Shown here: positions 8,595-16,072 of the stretch, piece by piece
Position numbering within the stretch: position 1 is the first letter of the stretch
Layout: every line of letters starts with the position of its first letter
Assembly: GCF_025499465.1 (NCBI RefSeq)
Contig: NZ_JAIMCA010000001.1
Location: 868,001 to 932,000, forward strand
Length of the DNA: 64,000 bases
DNA from: Allobosea sp. BH3
Lineage (GTDB): Bacteria > Pseudomonadota > Alphaproteobacteria > Rhizobiales > Beijerinckiaceae
Direction of reading: 5' to 3'
Position numbers and translations under genes: made by a program
Notes under the pieces: model-generated
What the model was told of the DNA's origin: nothing
Databases searched by the model: none
The model's input: the letters and a program-made list of their open reading frames with translations, nothing else

Positions 8595-9406
8595 ACGCGG
8601 AGCCGATCAACGTGACGGGCACCCCTCTCCGCGACAAGGGCGAGGTCCTGCTCTCGGTCGAGAACATCTCGCTGCGCTTCGGCGGCGTGAAGGCGATCAC
8701 CGACGTCTCCTTCGACATCCGCAAGGGCGAGATCCGCGCCATCATCGGCCCCAACGGTGCCGGCAAGACCTCGATGCTGAACTGCATCAACGGCTTCTAC
8801 CAGCCGCAGGAAGGCCAGATCGTCTTCAAGGGCGAGCGCCGCGCCAAGATGCGCCCGCACCGCGCCGCCGCCGGCGGCATCGCCCGCACCTTCCAGAACG
8901 TCGCGTTGTTCAAGGGCATGTCGACGCTCGACAACATCATGACCGGCCGCACCCTCAAGATGAAGAAGGGCTTCTTCTGGCAGGCGCTGCGCCATGGCCC
9001 GGCGATGCAGGAGGAGATCGAGCACCGCCGCGTCGTCGAGGACATCATCGACTTCCTGCAGATCGAGCACATCCGCAAATTGCCGGTCGGCAAGCTGCCC
9101 TACGGCTTGCAGAAGCGCGTCGAGCTCGGCCGGGCGCTGGCGATGGAACCGGAGCTGCTGCTGCTCGACGAGCCGATGGCCGGCATGAACCTCGAGGAGA
9201 AGGAGGACATGTGCCGCTTCATCCTCGACGTGAACAACCAGTTCGGCACCACCATTGCGCTGATCGAGCACGACATGGGCGTGGTCATGGACCTGTCCGA
9301 CCGGGTCGTCGTGCTCGAATACGGCCGCAAGATCGCCGATGGCACGCCGGAAGAGGTCAAGGCCGACCAGCGCGTCATCGATGCCTATCTCGGCGTGGCG
9401 CATTGA
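8591..9406 (+). CDS. livG: Liv-type ABC transporter ATP-binding protein (LivG-like)
   Basis: A 271-residue ATPase, one of two in a HAAT (branched-chain amino acid type) importer. Walker A is GPNGAGKT at residues 53-60, Walker B LLLLDEP near 190, and the H-loop IEHDMGVVMD follows. The signature region reads LPYGLQKRVELGRA, which replaces the usual LSGGQ and is typical of LivG. The start overlaps the acyl-CoA synthetase stop. The specificity label of the family (leucine/isoleucine/valine) should not be taken literally here, since the flanking CoA ligases suggest an organic acid. Confidence 0.92.
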   Translation: MNAEPINVTGTPLRDKGEVLLSVENISLRFGGVKAITDVSFDIRKGEIRAIIGPNGAGKTSMLNCINGFYQPQEGQIVFKGERRAKMRPHRAAAGGIARTFQNVALFKGMSTLDNIMTGRTLKMKKGFFWQALRHGPAMQEEIEHRRVVEDIIDFLQIEHIRKLPVGKLPYGLQKRVELGRALAMEPELLLLDEPMAGMNLEEKEDMCRFILDVNNQFGTTIALIEHDMGVVMDLSDRVVVLEYGRKIADGTPEEVKADQRVIDAYLGVAH

Positions 9407-9419
9407 GGAGCGTGGACCC

Positions 9420-10493
9420 ATGAGCGACATCGCCACCCGCCCCGCCCCGAACGTCTTCGCCAATCCCATGGTGAAGGCCGGCCTGATCGCCGCGGCCATC
9501 GTCGCCGCGATCGCCATCGGCGTCCGGCTCGATCCGTCCAACACGCTCTACGCCATCTTCGTCGACCCGTTCCAGCAGATGGTCCAGGCGCCCGATCTCC
9601 TGGTGCAGACCATCTGGGAAGGGCTCGTCTCCGGCGTGCTCTATGCGCTGATCGCGCTCGGCTTCGTGCTGATCTTCAAGGCCTCGGGCGTGTTCAACTT
9701 CGCCCAGGGCATCATGGTCGTCTTCGCGGCGCTGACGCTGGTCGGGCTCTACGAGAAGGGCGTGCCGGCCTTCCTCGCCGTCATCCTGACGCTCGGCGTG
9801 ATGTTCGCGCTCGCCGTTACCATCGAACGCGTGGTGCTGCGCCCGCTGGTCAATCAGCCCGACATCATCCTGTTCATGGCGACCTTCGGCATCACCTATT
9901 TCCTGATCGGCTTCGGCGAATCCCTCTTCGGCGGCAATCCGAAGCAGATGATCACCGAGCAGCTCTACCTGCCGAAGGGCGCGATCGACCTGCAGATCCT
10001 CGGCGGCCTGGTCTCGCTGCAGAAGATCGACATCGCCGCCGCGATCATCGCCTCGCTGATGATCGGGCTGCTGGCCCTGTTCTTCCAGTACACCCGCATC
10101 GGAAGAGCGCTGCGCGCGGTGGCCGACAGCCACAAGGCGGCGCTTTCGGTCGGCATCTCGCTGAACCAGATCTGGGTCATCGTCTGGTTCACCGCCGGCA
10201 TCGTCGCGCTCATCACCGGCATCATGTGGGGCGCGCGCTCGGACGTCTCCTTCGCGCTGGAGATCGTCGCGCTGAAGGCCCTGCCCGTGCTGATCCTCGG
10301 CGGCTTCACCTCGATCCCGGGCGCCATCGTCGGCGGCCTCATCATCGGCGTCGGCGAGAAGCTCGGCGAGTTCTACTGGGGCCCGCTGATCGGCGGCGGC
10401 ATCGAGAGCTGGCTCGCCTATTTCATTGCGCTGGGCTTCCTGCTGTTCCGGCCGCAGGGCCTGTTCGGCGACAAGATCATCGAACGCATCTGA
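9420..10493 (+). CDS. livH: Liv-type ABC permease (LivH-like)
   Basis: A 357-residue inner-membrane permease with about eight to ten hydrophobic segments. Family hallmarks are the GLVSGVLYALIALGFVLIFK segment followed by FNFAQG, and the C-terminal ALKALPVLILGGFTSIPGAI region. The start at 9420 follows a GAGGAG ribosome binding site, 13 bp after livG. An upstream in-frame ATG lies inside livG and is unlikely. It is somewhat longer than a typical LivH because of an N-terminal extension containing one extra hydrophobic helix (about residues 17-38). Confidence 0.92.
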   Translation: MSDIATRPAPNVFANPMVKAGLIAAAIVAAIAIGVRLDPSNTLYAIFVDPFQQMVQAPDLLVQTIWEGLVSGVLYALIALGFVLIFKASGVFNFAQGIMVVFAALTLVGLYEKGVPAFLAVILTLGVMFALAVTIERVVLRPLVNQPDIILFMATFGITYFLIGFGESLFGGNPKQMITEQLYLPKGAIDLQILGGLVSLQKIDIAAAIIASLMIGLLALFFQYTRIGRALRAVADSHKAALSVGISLNQIWVIVWFTAGIVALITGIMWGARSDVSFALEIVALKALPVLILGGFTSIPGAIVGGLIIGVGEKLGEFYWGPLIGGGIESWLAYFIALGFLLFRPQGLFGDKIIERI

Positions 10494-10506
10494 GGAGCCG
10501 GACGAC

Positions 10507-11586
10507 ATGCTCTACCGCGAGGCCGGCCAGTACAAATCGACCTACGCCGCCGACATGGCTGTCTTCCCGCTCAGGGAGGACCGGATCGGCATCGCCGTGA
10601 TCCTGGGCATCGCCCTGGTGGCGGTCCCCTTCCTTGGCAGCGACTTCTTCATCGCCTCGGTGATGATCCCCTTCCTCATCTTCTCGCTGGCGGCGATCGG
10701 GCTCAACATCCTGACCGGCTATACCGGGCTGATCTCGCTCGGCACCGCGGCCTTCATGGGTGTCGGCGCCTATGCCTGCTACAAGCTGACGACCTTCTTC
10801 CCGAACGTGAACATCATCGTCCTGATCCTCGTCTCGGGGCTGTTCTCGGCCGGCATCGGCGTACTCTTCGGCCTGCCCTCGCTGCGCATCAAAGGCTTCT
10901 ATCTCGCCGTCGCGACGCTCGCCGCGCAGTTCTTTCTGCAATGGGCTTTCGTCCGCGTGCCCTGGCTGTTCAACTACAATGCCTCCGGCGCCATCGAGGT
11001 GCCGCAGCGCACGCTCTTTGACATCCCCGTCACCGGCGCTTCCGCCACGCCCGAGACGCGCTATTTCGTCTGCCTCGGCCTCGTCGTGGTGCTGACCTGG
11101 TTCGCCTCTAACCTTGTTCATGGAAAGCTGGGGCGGTCATGGATGGCCGTGCGCGACATGGACATCGCCGCCGAGCTGATGGGCATCAAGCTGCTCAACG
11201 CCAAGCTCGGCGCCTTCGCCGTCTCCTCCTATTTCGCCGGCGTCGCCGGGGCGATGATGATCTTCCTCTGGTACGGCGGCGGCGAGGCGGCGGACGTCTT
11301 CTCGATCCGGCTCTCCTTCAACATCCTGTTCATGGTCATCATCGGGGGGCTCGGCTCGCTGATCGGCTCCTTCTTCGGCGCGGCCTTCCTCTCGGTGCTG
11401 CCGACGGCGCTGAAGTTCGGCCTGCCGGCCCTGGGCGTGCCGCTCACCGGCGCCACCGCCGAGCACGTCACCTTCATGCTGGTCGGCGCGCTGATCATCT
11501 TCTTCCTGATCGTCGAGCCGCATGGGCTGGCTCGCCTCTGGCAGATCGGGAAGCAGAAGCTGCGGACGTGGCCCTTCCCCTACTGA
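10507..11586 (+). CDS. livM: Liv-type ABC permease (LivM-like)
   Basis: A 359-residue second permease of the importer. Conserved features are IGLNILTGYTGLISLGTAAFMGVGAYA and, in the second half, GRSWMAVRDMDIAAELMGI (the cytoplasmic ATPase-contacting loop) and FMVIIGGLGSLIGSFFGA. The ATG at 10507 follows GAGGAGCCGGACGAC, 13 bp after livH, matching the spacing of the previous pair. The N-terminus (LYREAGQYKSTYAADMAVF) is a short soluble lead-in commonly seen in alphaproteobacterial members of this group. Confidence 0.92.
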   Translation: MLYREAGQYKSTYAADMAVFPLREDRIGIAVILGIALVAVPFLGSDFFIASVMIPFLIFSLAAIGLNILTGYTGLISLGTAAFMGVGAYACYKLTTFFPNVNIIVLILVSGLFSAGIGVLFGLPSLRIKGFYLAVATLAAQFFLQWAFVRVPWLFNYNASGAIEVPQRTLFDIPVTGASATPETRYFVCLGLVVVLTWFASNLVHGKLGRSWMAVRDMDIAAELMGIKLLNAKLGAFAVSSYFAGVAGAMMIFLWYGGGEAADVFSIRLSFNILFMVIIGGLGSLIGSFFGAAFLSVLPTALKFGLPALGVPLTGATAEHVTFMLVGALIIFFLIVEPHGLARLWQIGKQKLRTWPFPY

Positions 11587-11690
11587 CCCGGGGGCGGTCC
11601 GATTAACGACCGGCGACAACGAAGCGCCGGCGCTTGAAGACCGGGGAGGCGACAGCCAGCCCGGACAGAGGAAACGAACGGAGGAAGTTC

Positions 11691-13019
11691 ATGAAGACCA
11701 GCATTCTGATGAAGGGCGCGGCACTCGGGGCCCTCTTGGCGTCGACCGCCGCCATCATGCCCGCCTCGGCGCAGGACACGATCTACTTCTCCAACAACGC
11801 CTATCGCACCGGCCCGTTCTCCGGCTCCGGCATCCCGATCGGCGACGGCATGCGCGACTACATCTCGATGATCAACGAGCGCGACGGCGGCGTGAACGGC
11901 GTCAAGATCATCTACGAGGAGTGCGAGACCGGCTACGACACCAAGAAGTCGATCGAGTGCTACGAGCAGGTCAAGTCGAAGACCATCGTCTACTCGCCCT
12001 GGTCGACCGGCGCGACGCTGGCCGCGATCCCGCGCGCCCATGTCGACAAGCTGCCGATCCTCTCCATGGCCTATGGCCTCTCGGCCTCGGCCGACGGCAC
12101 GAACTTCCCCTGGGTCTTCATCCCGCCGCTGACCTATTGGGACGGCGCCTCGGTGATGGTGAAGCACATGGCGGCCGAGCTCGGCGGCATGGACAAGCTC
12201 AAGGGCAAGAAGCTCGGCCTGATCCATCTCGACGCGCCTTTCGGCAAGGAGCCGATCCCGGTGCTCGAGAACCTCGCCAAGAAATACGGCTTCGAGCTCA
12301 AGCTCTATCCCGTCGCGGCGGCCGACATGCAGAATCAGGGCTCGCTCTGGCTCTCGATCCGCCGCGACCGGCCGGACTTCCTCTACAACCAGGGCTGGGG
12401 CGCGATGAACCCGACCGCGGTCAAGGAGGCGATCAAGAACAACTTCCCGATCAACAAGCTGGTCGGCGTCTGGTGGGCCGGCGGTGACGACGACGCCCGC
12501 GCGGGCGGCGCCGAGGCCAAGGGCTACAGGTCTCTGAACTTCAACGCTGCGGGCCAGAACTTCCCGGTCATCCAGGACATCCTCAAGCATGTCGTGGAGA
12601 AGGGTAAGAGCACGACGCCGAAGGAGAAGGTCGGCGAGAACCTCTACAACCGCGGCGTCTACAACTCGATGCTCGTCGTCGAGGCGATCCGCACCGCCCA
12701 GAAGCTGACCGGCAAGAAGGTGATCACCCCGGAGGACATGCGCCGCGGGCTCGAGAGCCTCAATGTCGACGAGGCGCGCCTCAAGGAGATCGGCATGGCC
12801 GGCTTCGCCTCCCCGGTGAAGATCACCTGCGCCGACCACTCCGGCCACCACAAGGCCTATGTCGCCGAGTGGGACGGCACCAAATGGACGCAGAAGGGCG
12901 ACTGGATCGAGCCGATGAAGGACGAGGTCCGCCCGCTCATCGAGGCCAACGCCAAGGACTATGTCGAGAAGGCCGGCAACTGGCCCAAGCGCACCGAGCC
13001 CTGCGAGAAGTCGTCCTGA
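11691..13019 (+). CDS. Periplasmic substrate-binding protein of the Liv-type importer
   Basis: A 442-residue type I periplasmic binding protein. The signal peptide is clear (MKTSILMKGAALGALLASTA, cleavage near A27/Q28). Mature motifs include the solute-binding core INERDGGVNGVKI and YDTKKSIECYEQ. A ribosome binding site GAGGAAG precedes the ATG. It is larger than the roughly 370-residue leucine-binding proteins and resembles the branched-chain-like binding proteins that travel with acyl-CoA synthetases, so the ligand may be an aromatic or other carboxylic acid (inference). The 104-bp gap after livM and the stem-loop that follows may allow it to be expressed more strongly than the membrane subunits. 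Confidence 0.9.
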   Translation: MKTSILMKGAALGALLASTAAIMPASAQDTIYFSNNAYRTGPFSGSGIPIGDGMRDYISMINERDGGVNGVKIIYEECETGYDTKKSIECYEQVKSKTIVYSPWSTGATLAAIPRAHVDKLPILSMAYGLSASADGTNFPWVFIPPLTYWDGASVMVKHMAAELGGMDKLKGKKLGLIHLDAPFGKEPIPVLENLAKKYGFELKLYPVAAADMQNQGSLWLSIRRDRPDFLYNQGWGAMNPTAVKEAIKNNFPINKLVGVWWAGGDDDARAGGAEAKGYRSLNFNAAGQNFPVIQDILKHVVEKGKSTTPKEKVGENLYNRGVYNSMLVVEAIRTAQKLTGKKVITPEDMRRGLESLNVDEARLKEIGMAGFASPVKITCADHSGHHKAYVAEWDGTKWTQKGDWIEPMKDEVRPLIEANAKDYVEKAGNWPKRTEPCEKSS

Positions 13020-13029
13020 TCTGACGGCA

Positions 13030-13055
13030 GCCGGCGGCGGCTCCCCGCCGCCGGC
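13030..13055 (+). promoter_or_regulatory. GC-rich intergenic stem-loop in the transporter operon
   Basis: A perfect 11-bp stem (GCCGGCGGCGG / CCGCCGCCGGC) closing a CTCC loop, 11 bp after the binding-protein stop. No T-run follows, so it is more likely an RNA-stabilising or processing hairpin than a terminator. This is a known way of raising binding-protein mRNA over the rest of an ABC operon. Confidence 0.55.
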
Positions 13056-13088
13056 ACCCCTTCGTTACCGATTGTCCGGGAGAGGCCG

Positions 13089-13934
13089 ATGTCGACCGCC
13101 ACCCTCGAAAAGCCAGCCTCCGCGACGGCCAGCGACACCATCCTGTCGCTGAACAACATCGAGGTCATCTACGACCATGTCGTGCTGGTGCTGAAAGGCG
13201 TCTCGCTCACCGTACCACGCAAGGGCATCGTCGCGATCCTGGGCGCCAACGGCGCCGGCAAGACCACGACGCTGAAGGCGATCTCCAACCTGCTCAAGGC
13301 CGAGCGCGGCGAGGTCACCAAGGGCTCGATCGTCTTCGACGGCGAGCGCGTCGACAAGATGTCGCCGAACGAGCTGGTGCGGCGCGGCTGCATCCAGGTG
13401 ATGGAAGGCCGCCACTGCTTCGGCCATCTCTCGATCGAGGAAAACCTGCTCACCGGCGCCTTCACCCGCCGCGACGGCAATGCCGCGATCAAGCGCGACC
13501 TCGAGAAGATCTACGAGCTCTTTCCGCGCCTGAAGCAGCGCCGCAATTCGCAGGCCGGCTACACCTCCGGCGGAGAGCAGCAGATGTGCGCCGTCGGCCG
13601 CGCGATGATGTCGAAGCCGAAGATGATCCTGCTCGACGAGCCCTCGATGGGCCTCGCCCCGCAGATCGTCGAGGAGATCTTCGAGATCGTCCGCAGGCTC
13701 AATGCCGAGGAGGACGTCTCCTTCCTCGTCGCCGAGCAGAACACCAACATGGCCCTGCGCTACGCGACCTATGGCTACATCATGGAGACCGGCCGCGTCG
13801 TCATGGACGGCGAGGCGAAGATGCTGCGCGAGAACGAGGACGTGAAGGAGTTCTATCTCGGCGTCGCCGAGGGCAACAAGAAGTCCTTCCGGGAAGTGAA
13901 AAGCTACAAGCGCCGCAAGCGCTGGCTGTCGTGA
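13089..13934 (+). CDS. livF: Liv-type ABC transporter ATP-binding protein (LivF-like)
   Basis: A 281-residue second ATPase. Walker A GANGAGKT is at residues 52-59, the signature YTSGGEQQM is near 157, and Walker B MILLDEPSMGLAP follows. The family-specific CIQVMEGRHCF segment lies between. It is longer than most LivF proteins (about 235 residues) because of an N-terminal lead of about 15 residues and a basic C-terminal tail (KSFREVKSYKRRKRWLS), as in other members linked to CoA ligases. A GGGAGAGG ribosome binding site precedes the ATG. Confidence 0.92.
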   Translation: MSTATLEKPASATASDTILSLNNIEVIYDHVVLVLKGVSLTVPRKGIVAILGANGAGKTTTLKAISNLLKAERGEVTKGSIVFDGERVDKMSPNELVRRGCIQVMEGRHCFGHLSIEENLLTGAFTRRDGNAAIKRDLEKIYELFPRLKQRRNSQAGYTSGGEQQMCAVGRAMMSKPKMILLDEPSMGLAPQIVEEIFEIVRRLNAEEDVSFLVAEQNTNMALRYATYGYIMETGRVVMDGEAKMLRENEDVKEFYLGVAEGNKKSFREVKSYKRRKRWLS

Positions 13935-13973
13935 AGGCGCCTTTTCCCGCGAGCCCATGAACGAGACCACACC

Positions 13974-15206
13974 ATGACCGAGCATTACGACCCGCTCGAA
14001 ACCCGCCCGCAGGCCCTGCGCGAGGCCGATCTCTTCGCGCGCCTGCCGAAGCTGCTCGCCGCCGCACGCGCGGCGCCGGCCTATGCCGAGCGCCTGCGCG
14101 GCGTCGACCCCGCCGAAATCACCGACCGCAATGCCCTTTCGACCCTGCCGGTCCTGCGCAAGGCAGAGCTGCCGGCTCTCCAGAACGCGGCCCTGCCCTT
14201 CGGCGGCTTCGTGCCGTCGCAGCCCTCCTCCTTCGGCCGGCTCTTCACCTCGCCCGGGCCGATCTTCGAACCGGAAGGCATCGCCACAGATGCCTGGAAC
14301 GCCGCGCGCGGGCTCTATGCCGCAGGTTTCCGCAAGGGCGACATCGTCCTCAACACGTTGAGCTACCACCTGACGCCCGGCGGCTTCATCATGGATTCAG
14401 CCGCGCGCGCCGTCGGCTGCGCGGTCATTCCCGCCGGCCCCGGCAACACCGAGCAGCAGATGGAGGTGATTCAGGCCTATCGGCCCACCGCCTATGCCGG
14501 CACGCCGGACTTCCTCAAGATTCTGATCGAGGCCGCCGATGCGCGCGGCGTCGACATCTCGTCGATCCGACGCGCCGTGGTCTCGGGCGCCGCCTTCCCG
14601 CCCTCGCTCCAGGCCTGGGTCAAGGAGCGCGGCATCGACGCCTACCAGCTCTATGCCACGGCCGATGTCGGCGTCATCGCCTATGAGACGCCCGCCCGCG
14701 AGGGCATGGTGCTGAACGAAAACCTGATCGTCGAGATCGTGCGGCCCGGCACCGGCGACCCCGTGCCTGAGGGCGAGGTCGGCGAGGTCGTCGTCACCAA
14801 TCTCGACCCGCACCACCCGCAGATTCGGCTCGCTGTCGGCGATCTCACGGCCATCCTCTCCGGCCTGAGTTCGTGCGGTCGGACCGGCACCCGCATCAAG
14901 GGCTGGATGGGCCGTGCCGACCAGACCGCCAAGATCAAGGGCATGTTCGTGCGCCCCGAGCAGGTGGCCGAAATCGCCAAGCGCCATGTCGAGATCGCGA
15001 AGCTGCGCCTCGTCGTCGGCCGCGCCGGCGAGGTCGACACCATGACGCTGAAAGCGGAGATCTACGCCGAGCCCGCCGGCCTGATAGACGCCATGTCCTC
15101 GACGCTCCAGCAGGTCACCAAGCTCAAGGGCGCCGTCGAGATCCTGCCCCTCGGAGCTCTGCCCAACGACGGCAAGGTGATTGCGGACGAGCGGTCGGTG
15201 GGGTGA
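13974..15206 (+). CDS. PaaK-like phenylacetate-CoA ligase family protein
   Basis: A 410-residue member of the phenylacetate-CoA ligase (PaaK) branch of adenylate-forming enzymes. The N-terminal RLPKLLAAARAAPAYAERL and the C-terminal GRADQTAKIKGMFVRPEQV and KLKGAVEILP regions align well with PaaK. The core motif YATADVGVIAYE stands where PaaK has its YGxSE motif. However, the glycine-rich nucleotide loop (SSGTTGKPT in PaaK) is replaced by FTSPGPIFEP, so ATP binding may be altered. It follows livF by 39 bp and ends the operon, so the operon is bracketed by two different CoA-ligase-type genes. Substrate is unknown; an aromatic acid is a reasonable guess. Confidence 0.82.
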   Translation: MTEHYDPLETRPQALREADLFARLPKLLAAARAAPAYAERLRGVDPAEITDRNALSTLPVLRKAELPALQNAALPFGGFVPSQPSSFGRLFTSPGPIFEPEGIATDAWNAARGLYAAGFRKGDIVLNTLSYHLTPGGFIMDSAARAVGCAVIPAGPGNTEQQMEVIQAYRPTAYAGTPDFLKILIEAADARGVDISSIRRAVVSGAAFPPSLQAWVKERGIDAYQLYATADVGVIAYETPAREGMVLNENLIVEIVRPGTGDPVPEGEVGEVVVTNLDPHHPQIRLAVGDLTAILSGLSSCGRTGTRIKGWMGRADQTAKIKGMFVRPEQVAEIAKRHVEIAKLRLVVGRAGEVDTMTLKAEIYAEPAGLIDAMSSTLQQVTKLKGAVEILPLGALPNDGKVIADERSVG

Positions 15207-15221
15207 GTTCGGCGGAGGTTG

Positions 15222-15920
15222 TCACCAACCAATCGCCGTTTCCCCCTGCGCTTCCAGCCACGCATTCGCCCGGCTGAACGGCTTCGAGCCGAAGAACCCC
15301 CGCCGCGCCGACAGAGGCGACGGATGCGCGCTGGCGATGACGAGATGGCGGCTCTCGTCGATCAGGGGCCGCTTCGTCTGGGCCGGGTTGCCCCAGAGCA
15401 GGAAGACGACATGCGGCCGCCCTTTAGAGACGGCCGCGATGACCGCATCCGTCACCGCTCCCCAGCCGAGCGACAGATGTGAGCCCGCCTTGCTCGCGCC
15501 TTCGCGGACCGTCAGCGCCGTGTTGAGCAGCAGCACGCCCTGCCGCGCCCAGCGCGTCAGGTCGCCATCGGCCGGCGCCGGCATGCGCATGTCCTCCGCC
15601 CGCTCCTTGTAGATGTTCACGAGCGAGCGCGGCAGCGGCGGCGGCCCGACATAGGAGAAGGCGAGCCCATTGGCGTGGCCCGGTGTTGGATAGGGATCCT
15701 GTCCGAGGATGACGGCGCGCACCCGGTCGAGCGGCGTCAGCGCCAGCGCCGCGAAGACGCGTTCCGGCGCGGGCGCGACGACATGCCCGGCCGCGCGCTC
15801 GGCATCGACGGCGGCGCAGGCGCCGGCAGCCGCGCCGCCAGTCGCGAAGACGGGCAGGTCCCGCCAGCCTTCCGATTCGGGCGAAGCGAGAAAGGCCGCG
15901 AGGGCATTCTGGCAAGACAT
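15222..15920 (-). CDS. ung: Uracil-DNA glycosylase, family 1
   Basis: A 232-residue base-excision enzyme that removes uracil from DNA. The catalytic water-activating motif GQDPYPTPGHANGLAFS is intact with its Asp, and the minor-groove loop HPSPLSARRGFFGSKPFS is intact with its His. LLLNTALTVREG gives the uracil-specific Asn. The start at 15920 (MSCQNALAAFL) is chosen because the longer frame runs into an intergenic repeat. The gene converges on the PaaK-like gene with 15 bp between the stop codons. Confidence 0.93.
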   Translation of the reverse strand: MSCQNALAAFLASPESEGWRDLPVFATGGAAAGACAAVDAERAAGHVVAPAPERVFAALALTPLDRVRAVILGQDPYPTPGHANGLAFSYVGPPPLPRSLVNIYKERAEDMRMPAPADGDLTRWARQGVLLLNTALTVREGASKAGSHLSLGWGAVTDAVIAAVSKGRPHVVFLLWGNPAQTKRPLIDESRHLVIASAHPSPLSARRGFFGSKPFSRANAWLEAQGETAIGW

Positions 15921-15958
15921 CTTGGAGAGGCTTCCGACAGAGGGCGAAGAGGCTTCGC

Positions 15959-16056
15959 CGTCATTGCGAGAAGCGAAGCGACGAAGCAATCCAGAAGGAC
16001 TGGGTCGAACCTCTCACCCGGCCCTCCCGGGTTGCTTCGCAATGCTCGCAGTGACG
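15959..16056. repeat. Palindromic intergenic repeat, CGTCATTGCGAG family
   Basis: An imperfect inverted element starting CGTCATTGCGAGAAGCGAAG and ending with the matching GCTTCGCAATGCTCGCAGTGACG type arm. It fills the space between the uracil-DNA glycosylase start and the 5'-nucleotidase stop. Elements with this sequence are dispersed in many Hyphomicrobiales genomes; only one copy is in this window. Confidence 0.7.
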
Positions 16057-16072
16057 TTGGTCAGATCTCCGC

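Noticed and set aside
8591..13934. Naming the Liv-type system as a leucine/isoleucine/valine importer
   Set aside because: The family includes many carriers of other solutes, and co-operonic CoA ligases point to an organic acid. Only the transporter type is supported.
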